40,487 bases of DNA, from positions 1-40,487 of the forward strand of contig JAUWGC010000004.1 in the NCBI GenBank assembly GCA_030606625.1. Reading direction: 5' to 3'. The stretch is from Bacteroidales bacterium. Its GTDB lineage: Bacteria; Bacteroidota; Bacteroidia; Bacteroidales; B18-G4. The notes under the pieces were generated by a model that had not been told where the DNA came from, ran no database searches, and saw only the letters and a list, made by a program, of their open reading frames with translations. Within the stretch, counting starts at the first letter, position 1. Every line of letters starts with the position of its first letter. Shown piece by piece: positions 28,882 through 38,552 of the stretch. Both the position numbers and the translations under genes were made by a program.

Positions 28882-30297
28882 ATGCAAACAAAGATATATG
28901 TTGCAGGAAATTATGTAAAAACCGGTAATATATTAAATGTTTATAATCCTTTTGATCAAAGTATAGTAGCTCAAACATTTTACGGTTCTCATGAAAATCT
29001 TGAAGAAGCTGTTTCAAAAGCCATATCAGTACAGGAGGTGCTGAAAGAACTTCCTTCCTGGAAGAAATACAACATCCTTTCTGATATAGCTGCCGGAATA
29101 AGCTCAAAAAAGGATCACTTCACTGAAATCCTTTGCAGGGAATCAGGAAAACCATGGAAGTATGCGGCAGGAGAGGTTAACCGTGCCATTCAAACCTTTA
29201 TTGTTGCCGCTGAAGAATCAAAAAGATTGCCTAAAGAATACATTGATATTGACTGGACTGAAGCTGGCAAGGGAAAAGAAGGTTTTGTGAGATATTTCCC
29301 TGTTGGTTTGGTTGCGGGTATTTCCCCGTTTAATTTTCCGCTGAACCTTGCCGTTCATAAAATTGCTCCTGCTATTGCAGCCGGCTGCCCGATCATTCTG
29401 AAGCCTTCATCTAACACCCCTCTTTCAACACTGGAGCTTGCAAAGATCATTGGCAAAACAGAATTACCACAGGGAGCTGTTTCTATAATTCCCATGGATC
29501 GCATAACAGGCAATTTGCTGGTAACTGATGACAGGTTCAAGCTGTTGACATTCACAGGCTCACCGGAGGTTGGATGGAAGATGAAGAATGATGCCGGCAA
29601 GAAGAAAGTAATTCTTGAACTGGGTGGAAATGCAGGGGTAATTGTTTCTGTATCCGCTAACATTGACCATGCCGTACAGAGATGTGTGACAGGAGGATTT
29701 GCTTATTCGGGCCAGGTCTGTATCCATACGCAAAGGATCTATGTTGAAGAATCTGTGTTTACCGAATTTACAGGTAAATTTGTTGAAAAAGTTAAAGCTT
29801 TAAAATACGGTGATCCCATAGATCCTCAAACAGATATATCTGTGATGATCGATGAGCAAAATGCGATCAGAGTACAGGAATGGATCGGGGAAGCTGTGGA
29901 AAATGGAGCTGAATTGATATATGGCGGTAAAAGAAATGGTACGTATATTAAGCCTGCCATACTTACCCGGACAAAACCTGAAATGAAGGTGTGTGCTATG
30001 GAGGTCTTCGGACCGGTTGTTACCCTGGAGAAATTTAAATCCTTCCCTGATGTTGTCAGTGCAGTCAATCAGGGAAGATATGGGCTGCAGGCCGGTGTTT
30101 TTACCGATAGCATAAATGAGATGAATTATGCCTTTAATCATCTTGATGTCGGAGGCGTGATTATAAACGATGTGCCTACTTTCAGGGTCGATCATATGCC
30201 TTATGGTGGTGTTAAAGATTCCGGGTTGGGAAGAGAAGGCGTTAAATATGCGATCCGTGATATGCTGGAAGCACGGATTTTAGTGAAAAATAAATAA
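28882..30297 (+). CDS. NAD(P)-dependent aldehyde dehydrogenase family protein
   Basis: ISPFNFPLNLAVHKIAPAIAAGCPIILKPSSNTPLS, FTGSPEVGW, LELGGNAGVIV, GQVCIHTQRIYV, EVFGPVVTLEKF. Confidence 0.94.
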   Translation: MQTKIYVAGNYVKTGNILNVYNPFDQSIVAQTFYGSHENLEEAVSKAISVQEVLKELPSWKKYNILSDIAAGISSKKDHFTEILCRESGKPWKYAAGEVNRAIQTFIVAAEESKRLPKEYIDIDWTEAGKGKEGFVRYFPVGLVAGISPFNFPLNLAVHKIAPAIAAGCPIILKPSSNTPLSTLELAKIIGKTELPQGAVSIIPMDRITGNLLVTDDRFKLLTFTGSPEVGWKMKNDAGKKKVILELGGNAGVIVSVSANIDHAVQRCVTGGFAYSGQVCIHTQRIYVEESVFTEFTGKFVEKVKALKYGDPIDPQTDISVMIDEQNAIRVQEWIGEAVENGAELIYGGKRNGTYIKPAILTRTKPEMKVCAMEVFGPVVTLEKFKSFPDVVSAVNQGRYGLQAGVFTDSINEMNYAFNHLDVGGVIINDVPTFRVDHMPYGGVKDSGLGREGVKYAIRDMLEARILVKNK

Positions 30298-30317
30298 AAT
30301 GCTAAGCAGCTTAATAG

Positions 30318-33300
30318 ATGAAAGGTGCTAAAAAATATTATTTATTGATTTTGATTTTGACAGCATCTTTGATGTTTGTACAGGCTCAGGATATATCAAA
30401 AACCGGTATCTCCAGGGCGGGCCGTGCTATTGGTGATGATTGTACTCAGCCGGTCATGATAAATATCCCTGATGATCTGCCTTACATTGAAACCGGCCAA
30501 ACAACCTGCGGACACGGGAATGTTTACGAGGGAACGTGTATGGGAAATTATGACGGAGGGGAAGACATCATTTACCAATTGAATGTGAATGTTGAAATCA
30601 CAGTAAGTATAACCATGACCCCTGATGATGCATGGACAGGTATGGGTCTGTTTGATGATTGCCCTGATGTCGGTGCATGTCTTTCCACTATTAACTACAG
30701 CAATGTTGGCTATGTGATTGTACCGATGCAAATAACCTATTCGTTAAGCCCTGGCATCTACTTTATGATGATGGATTCATGGCCATCACCGGTATGTTAT
30801 AATTTTGATTTGAGTATTGATCAGATTGACCCGGTGAATTATTTCCCATATGAAGCAGATTTTGAGGATGGGCTTATTCCGACAGAATTTGCGGTTTCCC
30901 CAGGTGAAGATGCTGATGTCAGAATAGATACTGATGCAGCAAGTGCTTCAAGCTATGGCTTATTGTTTGAAGGAAACACATCAGAAAACTGGGGCTCTAC
31001 TCCAACCAACGTCAGTCAGGCATTTGATCCTTCTAAATCCTCACACTTCGGCACAGTAGATATCGAAGTTGACCCTGATACTATGCAGTCAGGAACCTTG
31101 AAAATGAGTTTTGACCTGAGACAGGGATACTCATATGATGTGAATTATTGCTGGTTCAGGGTGATGGTCAACGGATCAATGATCCCTGACGAGAATGGTT
31201 ATACTTATTATCAACCGGCAACACACAATGATCCTTTTATTAACAAAATATGGGACCTGAGTGCTTACCAGGCACAACCTGGTCTTTTTACTATTACCTT
31301 GCAGTCCTCCTGCAAGTATTATGAAAATTATTATCAGCAGGGAGATGTTGTGCATATTGACAATTTTATAATATGGTATGAACTTCCTCCCGGGTCAATT
31401 GAGGGATATGTGTTTAATGGAGACGGCCTGACCATTACTGCTGCAACAGTTGGTATTGAAGGCATCGGAGCAGCGATCTCAGGGCCGGATGGTTATTATT
31501 TTCTTGACAACATACCCTCTGGTTATCAAAACGTTACAGCCTGGAAACAAGGCTATAATCCTGTTACACATATAATATATATACCTTCAGGTGGCCTGGC
31601 TTATCATGATTTTATACTTACGCAGCCAACCATGTTCATCTCGCCTACCTTTCATGACTATACCCTGCATCCGAATGAATATCTTACCACTCAAACAGGC
31701 ATCTTAAATATGGGTGATGGGCCACTGGATTGGGAAGCAGAAGTTGTATACCCATCAACAGAGCTGAATGTATTGAAAGAAGAACCCCGGACAGAAATAC
31801 CGGATCCAAATGCTGATTACAGCGTGATGGTAAGGACTATACAACAAGTGAACCCGCTAAGGAATACCTGGGATGTTCAGTTTGCCTTTCCGGTTGCAGT
31901 AGGTGGGGGGGAAGCTGGAGTTGAAAGTGATGGTAATTATATTTATTCAACCAAGTGGAACGGAGCATCATTCTATAAGTATGAACTTGATGGGACTTAT
32001 ATTGGTGAATTTCAGATCCCGGGAGTATCCAATGTTCGTGATCTGGCCTATAATGGAACGTATTTCTATGGTGGGGCAATTTCAACTACTCTTTATATAA
32101 TGAATTTTAATACCCAGACATTAATAGGAACCTTGACTGTACCAGGACCGGTAAGGGCCATTGCATATGATGACGATGTTGATGGTTTTTACGTCAACAA
32201 CTGGTCAACAGATATTATCCTGTTTGATCGCCAGACAGGAGCCTTTATCAGTAGCTTCCCGGTTGGATCTTATGGTAATTATTTTGGTTTTGCATATGAT
32301 AATTGGTCCGATGGAGGTCCATACCTGTGGGGATACAGCCAGGATGGTTCAGGCGGTGAACTGGTGCAGATCCAACTGCCTTCCGGTACGGAAACAGGTT
32401 TTGTGCTGAATACATTTACTGCTACCGGCGTTGGTATACCGGGAGTGGATATTGCCGGTGGCCTTTTTACGCAACCAGGCATTGTTCCGGATTTGGTTAC
32501 TATAGGAGGCATGATGCAGAATTCTTATATCTGGGGTATGGAGCTGGCTGAATGTGGGCCACCCAACTGGTTGTCACTGGATTTCTATTCGGGAACAGTA
32601 CCTCCAGGAGGTGGACTCGTTAACATACCAACCAATTTTAATGCATCAGGAACAAATTCATGCGAAGTGTATACAGCTGATATTGTTTTTACAAGCAATC
32701 CTGATGTTGGTACAGTCATTATTCCATGCACCATGACTGTATTGGGTGATCCGTTGTCACCTCCCTGTGACCTTGAAATATCACTGATCAATGAAATAAC
32801 AGGACAAGTTGAACTGAACTGGACCTGGACATCAAGGGAATTTCAATATTTTCTCGTGAAGAGAGATGGTATTGTTATCGGCTCCACAACGAATATATTT
32901 TATACTGATTTTTTACCGGGCTATGGTGAATATTGCTATACCGTTCAGGCTTATTATGATGAAGGTATGACTGTGCCGGCAGGGCCGGAATGCATACTGT
33001 GGCCAAACCCAACCATTAATATTGATCCTGATAGCCTTGAAGCATGGATATGGGTAGACAACCAGACTGTAGTCAGTACTACTATATATAATATGGGTAT
33101 AGGGACATTGTCCTATAGCTTCCCGGCATTTGTTGAAACTGACGATACAAAGGCATATTGCTCAGGAAGCGGTGGTTGTGATGAGTACATTGCCAATGTG
33201 ACAATCGGTTCAATCAACAACTCGTCAGGATGTACCAATTATGGTGATTACACAAACCTTTCAACTATTGTTCAATCAGGTAACATATATACGGTCAGTA

Positions 33301-36300
33301 TTACAATTGGTAATCCGTATTCGGGTGATATCGCAGGTATCTGGGTGGACTGGGATCAGGATGAAGACTGGACAGATGAAACCATGATCCAGACCAGTGG
33401 TAGTCCGGGTGCAGGATTTACAGCACAAATAGAACCACCGGATGATGCACTTACCGGTACAACCAGAATGAGAATTCGCTTGCAATGGGGCGGAACACTG
33501 GCACCTTGTGGTACGACACCATATGGAGAAGTGGAAGATTATTCATTGTTTGTTATCGGGGGCTTCATCGTGGATGTACAACCTGCAGAAGGAATAATTC
33601 CTGATGGAGGTTCGCAGGATATAATAATTACCTATGATGCTGTGGGATTTCCTCCTGGAGATTTTAATCAGCAATTACTGTGTGAATCCAATGATCCTGG
33701 CAACCCGGAAGTATATATCAATAATATCATGCATGTATATGTACCTGCACAGTTTGCAGGTACAGTGACTGATGGTAATACCGGGCTTCCGGTTGCAGGT
33801 GCTGCAATTATTGCAGGTGCCTTCCAGACCTTTACTTCGTCAAATGGTGCATACGAATTGTATGTTGATGAAGGAACATATGAAATTGTTTTTGAAAAAC
33901 TTGGATACCAGACAGTCATTGTTGAAGATACTTTTGCACTGCACGGTGTTGTAACCACTGTTGATGCCCAGATGTTTGAACAGCCGTATCCACCGGCATG
34001 GGTAACAGCTACGGTTAACGATGATGATATAGAATGCCTTGTTGAATGGTCATTACCCGCCGGGCCATACGAGATCCTTTATGATGACGGTGAGGCAGAA
34101 GAACTGGTTTTATGGGCTTTTGCAGGTAATGAAAATGCCGTAAGATTTACCCCGCCAGGCTATCCTGCAACGGTAACTGGTGGCCGCCTGTTTGTTGGTG
34201 ACGGCAGCTTTCCGGCTGGTAACTGGTTTGGTAGTGAATTTGCTATCATAGTTTATGATGATGATGGAACAGATGGATTGCCAGGAACAAGACTGGACTC
34301 TATAGGCGTTTTAGTGAATAATTTCGGTTGGGTGGAATTCTGGGGAACAAATGCTACCGTTTATGATGGAGATTTTTATTTGTCAATGGTTCAGCTAACC
34401 CCTGCACCAAATGCTGCTCCATTGGGTGTGGACTATACTACTCCTACGGTCTACAGGAGCTATTCAAAAATTTCCGGAACCGAATGGATTCTGTCAGTAT
34501 ATCAGGATTTTATGATCCGGGCTTATGTTGAAGGGCCAACCAGTAGCGAAATAGTGGCAGATGGGATAACCATGATGTATCCTTCAAAAATTCCTGCCGG
34601 TGCTGATGAAAATATCTTCTTCAGTAAAAATAGAACAAGGCCGGATGGCTTGCCGGGAGTTGTAAAAGGCGGAGATATCAGGCCTGTAACAAAAGGGGTT
34701 ACAGCCAACCGTGATGTGACAGGCTATAATATAGCACGTATTTCAGATTTCGATCCTGACATAGGGCCGGAATTTGGTATCATGACCATAATAGCCATTA
34801 ATGTGACCGGTCTTGAATACAATGATATAGCCTATGGCGGATTGGCACAAGGCTGGTATGCATATGCTGTCAGAGCTCAATATACAAACGGTGACATATC
34901 CGGATGGACATATTCCAATATTGTAGGACACCTTAAAGAAGTGGCAATAACATTTGAAGTGAGCCTTTCGACAGGTGATATGCCTGAAAATGTGGAGATT
35001 ACTATGGCCGGTGAGGAATGGCCTTATCAGGTATACTTTTGCATAACCGATACTACAGGTATCCTGACATTTGATCCGGTATGGAAAGGTATATATAGAA
35101 TTACAGCATTTAAAGTGGGGTATGAATTATACGAAATTCCAAATGAAAACCTTCAGTCGGATATGACATACCAGATTTTACTTAGGGAGAAACGTTATTC
35201 TCCTTGTAACTTGTGGGTAGATCCTTTGACATCGTGGGCATATTGGGATTGGCCGCTTGTAACCGCATTGGTCGAAGACTTTGAAGGGATAGCATTTCCC
35301 CCTGTGGGCTGGCAGGCTCTGTCTAAGGGTGCAGGATGGTTTCTGACCACTAACGGCAACAGTCCAAACTGGATCATTCCTCCCTGGGATTCACAATATG
35401 CATGTTCGAACGATGATGCAGCAGGTTCAACAAACAACGGATGCTGTGATTACCTGGTCACACTACCACTGGATCTTCGCGAAACTGACACTTATTCTTT
35501 AATGTTTGATAGTTATTATGACGGTGCATATGGTCAACTGGCATTTGTTGAATACTCGTACGATGCCGGAGCCACCTGGGAAGTATTATACGCAGTTCCA
35601 CCAATGCCGGGATCATGGGATTTTATTGATCTTGACTTGTCAGCATTTTCCGGAATAGGTGCGCAGCACCCGATCTGGTTTGCCTTCCATGCTGATGATG
35701 CAGGTTTGTGGGCATCAGGCTGGGCGTTGGATAATGTGGAAGTATCCAACGGGGCCGCCAATCCAATAGACTTTCATCTCTTCCTCGATGGAGCATTCGT
35801 TTCAAGTTCTGATACACTTGTTTATCAATACCGGTGGCTGACTTACGGAGTAACCTATGAAGCCAGCGTGGCGGCACGCTATACCTCAGGCTTGTCAGAC
35901 AATATCTGCTACACATTCATCTCACAGTACCTGATACCGCCAAGGAACCTTAATGGCCTGACCTTTGATGATGCTGTTGAACTGTGGTGGGAACCGCCTC
36001 TGGAACCAATAACATTATATGAAATGTTGAGTGAAGGGCCACGGGTAAAGATGCCGGATACGAATGCAGAATATAGCCCGACAATAAGGACTATAGCAAT
36101 ATCAGGCAACGGTGCCGGCCGTGACCTGTGGGATGTTCATTTTATTTTCCCGGTTGCAGTGGGAAGTGGGGAAGCAGGCCTGGAAACCGATGGTGAATTT
36201 ATCTATTCAACCAAATGGAACGGCCCCGGCTTTTATAAATATCAGTTGGACGGTACCTATTTGGGAGAATTCCAGATTACCGGAACCACTGAAATACGTG

Positions 36301-38141
36301 ACCTGGCTTATGAACCGGATGAAGGATATATGTACGGAAGTGCAGCAACGACCACAGTTTACATTATGGACTTTATTAACCAGGTACTTATCGGCCAGTT
36401 TATTGCTCCTACGGAAGTGCGGGCCATAGCATATGATGAAGATATTAACGGTTTCTGGGCCAACAACTGGGAAACAGACATTACATTGTTTGACAAAAAC
36501 GGTATTTATATAAAGAGCTTCCCGGTGGGAGCCTTTGGCAGTTATTATGGTTTTGCTTATGACCCCTGGACAGAAGGAGGCCCTTACCTCTGGGGTTTCA
36601 GCCAGGATGGCAGTGGTGCAATATTGGTGATGATCGAAATTGCAACAGGAATTGAAATGTTTAATGTCAATGTATTGCCGCTTGTTGGAGGTACTCAGAT
36701 TGCCGGTGGCCTGTTCACTGAGTGCGGCCTTATATTTGATGATGTGGTTACTATCGGTGGTATGCTCCAGAATGAGTTGATCTTCGGATTGGAACTCGGG
36801 CCATGCCAGGGCCAGGGTAACTGGCAGGTACCTGATAACCTCATCGGGTATTATATATACCGTGACTATGAAAATATTGCTTACTTGCCATATGATGGAG
36901 AGGATACAACTTATTATCTTGATACCGGCCTTGAACCGTTGACCTACGAATATGATGTAACAGCCCTTTATGACCTGTTACCATACGGGTTCCCGGGCGA
37001 TACGGGAGAATCCATGATGGAAGGGCCGTTTTTAATCCCTGTTCAGTACGGGCATCCGTTGCCGTTTGAAGAATACTGGACATCAGGTTCATTTGAACTG
37101 AACCAATGGATTCATGGCCAAAACTGGCGTGTACACGGACACATGGGTAACCCTAAACCTTCATCGGAATTTACATGGGATCCGATTTTAACAAATTATA
37201 AGTCAGCATTGTATAGCTATCCGCTTGATGGGATCAACCTGAATAATCCGTTTATTGACGGATGTATATGGTTCGATTTTGATGTGAAGCTGGATGACAG
37301 AAACATGACAGGTACAGAAAAGTTATCAGTTGAAGTAGGTAATGAGGACGGCTGGCACAAGCTGATCGAATACAATAATGCTGACAGTAGCTTCGACTGG
37401 ACCTCATACCATTTTGATATCACCTCTTGGGCCTTCCAGAATATCTTTCGTATAAGGTTTGTAGCCGGGGGCACCAACTCAAGTAATATCCTGAGCTGGT
37501 TTGTAGACAACATCTATGTTTACAGGACATGTTCAGCCCCCCGGAATCTATCTGTGGAACAACAGAACTGTATTGATCTATACCTTGAATGGAACTCACC
37601 CATTGTCTGTGGCGGTGGTGGCTACGGAGACATGATCACACCGGATGCTGAGCTGTCAGAAGAAGCTGGAGATGTTAATATACCGGCACCATCAAATGGC
37701 AGCCGTACACTTCAGGGATACAATATATACCTGTTTGGTGAATTCCTGGATTTCACGGCAGATACTAATTATTTGTATGTAGTAAGCGAGAATGGCACTT
37801 ACAGTTTTGAAGTGACTGCAGTGTATGAAGATTGTGAATCAGACACTGCTGCAGGTCCTTTGTCAATAGATGTAGGATGTGTTGGAATCGAAGAACTGCT
37901 TGCAGACGGTGACATAGTTGTGTTCCCGAACCCGGCAAAAGAAGTGGTGAACATCGTTTCAACTGATGATATCACCTTCGTGACGATGCTGAACAACATT
38001 GGCCAGGTTGTCTGTAACAAGAAAGTTGTTAACGACAATGTGCTAGAGATCAACGTAACAGGATTCGAAGCAGGTATCTATATGATCAAGGTAGAAACTA
38101 CCGGGAATATCATCACCGGGAAAGTTCTGATAACTCATTAA
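30318..38141 (+). CDS. Giant (2,607 aa) multi-domain T9SS-secreted protein
   Basis: Signal peptide; carboxypeptidase-regulatory-like domains, duplicated propeller-like module, GEVED-type domain (GTTPYGEVEDYSLFV), Fn3-like segments, choice-of-anchor-J-like domain (EDFEGIAFPPVGW...WALDNVEV); C-terminal VFPNPAKEVVNIVSTDD...GIYMIKVETTGNIITGKVLITH. Confidence 0.9.
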   Translation: MKGAKKYYLLILILTASLMFVQAQDISKTGISRAGRAIGDDCTQPVMINIPDDLPYIETGQTTCGHGNVYEGTCMGNYDGGEDIIYQLNVNVEITVSITMTPDDAWTGMGLFDDCPDVGACLSTINYSNVGYVIVPMQITYSLSPGIYFMMMDSWPSPVCYNFDLSIDQIDPVNYFPYEADFEDGLIPTEFAVSPGEDADVRIDTDAASASSYGLLFEGNTSENWGSTPTNVSQAFDPSKSSHFGTVDIEVDPDTMQSGTLKMSFDLRQGYSYDVNYCWFRVMVNGSMIPDENGYTYYQPATHNDPFINKIWDLSAYQAQPGLFTITLQSSCKYYENYYQQGDVVHIDNFIIWYELPPGSIEGYVFNGDGLTITAATVGIEGIGAAISGPDGYYFLDNIPSGYQNVTAWKQGYNPVTHIIYIPSGGLAYHDFILTQPTMFISPTFHDYTLHPNEYLTTQTGILNMGDGPLDWEAEVVYPSTELNVLKEEPRTEIPDPNADYSVMVRTIQQVNPLRNTWDVQFAFPVAVGGGEAGVESDGNYIYSTKWNGASFYKYELDGTYIGEFQIPGVSNVRDLAYNGTYFYGGAISTTLYIMNFNTQTLIGTLTVPGPVRAIAYDDDVDGFYVNNWSTDIILFDRQTGAFISSFPVGSYGNYFGFAYDNWSDGGPYLWGYSQDGSGGELVQIQLPSGTETGFVLNTFTATGVGIPGVDIAGGLFTQPGIVPDLVTIGGMMQNSYIWGMELAECGPPNWLSLDFYSGTVPPGGGLVNIPTNFNASGTNSCEVYTADIVFTSNPDVGTVIIPCTMTVLGDPLSPPCDLEISLINEITGQVELNWTWTSREFQYFLVKRDGIVIGSTTNIFYTDFLPGYGEYCYTVQAYYDEGMTVPAGPECILWPNPTINIDPDSLEAWIWVDNQTVVSTTIYNMGIGTLSYSFPAFVETDDTKAYCSGSGGCDEYIANVTIGSINNSSGCTNYGDYTNLSTIVQSGNIYTVSITIGNPYSGDIAGIWVDWDQDEDWTDETMIQTSGSPGAGFTAQIEPPDDALTGTTRMRIRLQWGGTLAPCGTTPYGEVEDYSLFVIGGFIVDVQPAEGIIPDGGSQDIIITYDAVGFPPGDFNQQLLCESNDPGNPEVYINNIMHVYVPAQFAGTVTDGNTGLPVAGAAIIAGAFQTFTSSNGAYELYVDEGTYEIVFEKLGYQTVIVEDTFALHGVVTTVDAQMFEQPYPPAWVTATVNDDDIECLVEWSLPAGPYEILYDDGEAEELVLWAFAGNENAVRFTPPGYPATVTGGRLFVGDGSFPAGNWFGSEFAIIVYDDDGTDGLPGTRLDSIGVLVNNFGWVEFWGTNATVYDGDFYLSMVQLTPAPNAAPLGVDYTTPTVYRSYSKISGTEWILSVYQDFMIRAYVEGPTSSEIVADGITMMYPSKIPAGADENIFFSKNRTRPDGLPGVVKGGDIRPVTKGVTANRDVTGYNIARISDFDPDIGPEFGIMTIIAINVTGLEYNDIAYGGLAQGWYAYAVRAQYTNGDISGWTYSNIVGHLKEVAITFEVSLSTGDMPENVEITMAGEEWPYQVYFCITDTTGILTFDPVWKGIYRITAFKVGYELYEIPNENLQSDMTYQILLREKRYSPCNLWVDPLTSWAYWDWPLVTALVEDFEGIAFPPVGWQALSKGAGWFLTTNGNSPNWIIPPWDSQYACSNDDAAGSTNNGCCDYLVTLPLDLRETDTYSLMFDSYYDGAYGQLAFVEYSYDAGATWEVLYAVPPMPGSWDFIDLDLSAFSGIGAQHPIWFAFHADDAGLWASGWALDNVEVSNGAANPIDFHLFLDGAFVSSSDTLVYQYRWLTYGVTYEASVAARYTSGLSDNICYTFISQYLIPPRNLNGLTFDDAVELWWEPPLEPITLYEMLSEGPRVKMPDTNAEYSPTIRTIAISGNGAGRDLWDVHFIFPVAVGSGEAGLETDGEFIYSTKWNGPGFYKYQLDGTYLGEFQITGTTEIRDLAYEPDEGYMYGSAATTTVYIMDFINQVLIGQFIAPTEVRAIAYDEDINGFWANNWETDITLFDKNGIYIKSFPVGAFGSYYGFAYDPWTEGGPYLWGFSQDGSGAILVMIEIATGIEMFNVNVLPLVGGTQIAGGLFTECGLIFDDVVTIGGMLQNELIFGLELGPCQGQGNWQVPDNLIGYYIYRDYENIAYLPYDGEDTTYYLDTGLEPLTYEYDVTALYDLLPYGFPGDTGESMMEGPFLIPVQYGHPLPFEEYWTSGSFELNQWIHGQNWRVHGHMGNPKPSSEFTWDPILTNYKSALYSYPLDGINLNNPFIDGCIWFDFDVKLDDRNMTGTEKLSVEVGNEDGWHKLIEYNNADSSFDWTSYHFDITSWAFQNIFRIRFVAGGTNSSNILSWFVDNIYVYRTCSAPRNLSVEQQNCIDLYLEWNSPIVCGGGGYGDMITPDAELSEEAGDVNIPAPSNGSRTLQGYNIYLFGEFLDFTADTNYLYVVSENGTYSFEVTAVYEDCESDTAAGPLSIDVGCVGIEELLADGDIVVFPNPAKEVVNIVSTDDITFVTMLNNIGQVVCNKKVVNDNVLEINVTGFEAGIYMIKVETTGNIITGKVLITH
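31872..32561 (+). repeat. Propeller-like module copy 1 within the giant protein
   Basis: DVQFAFPVAVGGGEAGVESDGNYIYSTKWNG...GGMMQNSYIWGMELAECGP, paralogous to 36132..36808. Confidence 0.88.
36132..36808 (+). repeat. Propeller-like module copy 2 within the giant protein
   Basis: DVHFIFPVAVGSGEAGLETDGEFIYSTKWNG...GGMLQNELIFGLELGPC. Confidence 0.88.
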
Positions 38142-38485
38142 TCCTGAAAATAAACAAGACTTTCTCATTTTCGCGGGTTCTAGGAACAGGCTTATTTCTT
38201 AGGCATCAAATGACTGATTAAAGATTTTTTATTTAGAAGTATTATAAATTAAAAAAATATACTGATTTAACTGATTTTTCAATATTTACATGCAACGGTT
38301 GAGATAGAATATTTGTCTATAAATTTAAGTATTGTAGTAATGATATGATTGTATTAAAAATCAGTGCGTTAATTAAGAGATTGCTTAGTGAATAAAACTA
38401 AAAACCAATCTCCGTATAAGAATAACGAGATTACCTTATTACATTTATTCAACAAATAGTTGTTTATAGAAATATTAATTACTGT

Positions 38486-38517
38486 TTTGTTTTTTAGCAA
38501 ATTATGTTATACATTTG
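38486..38517 (+). promoter_or_regulatory. Bacteroidetes-type promoter TTTG-N20-TACATTTG upstream of 38553 CDS
   Basis: TTTG 38486-38489 and TACATTTG 38510-38517; 36 nt from box end to ATG. Confidence 0.6.
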
Positions 38518-38552
38518 GCACATAAATTAATTAGTAACTAAAATCATTTACC

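Noticed and set aside
29800-30195. 131-aa minus-strand ORF
   Set aside because: Antisense within the aldehyde dehydrogenase gene; no domain recognised.
27062-31918. G7 runs at ~27065 and ~31912 considered as phase-variation tracts
   Set aside because: Only 7 G, in large intact ORFs; weaker than the G9A7 tract and not distinguishable from chance.
38142-38552. 411-bp AT-rich intergenic region considered for a small RNA
   Set aside because: Only short direct repeats (actgattta) and a weak AGATTG/CAATCT pairing; apart from the promoter nothing supports an RNA gene.
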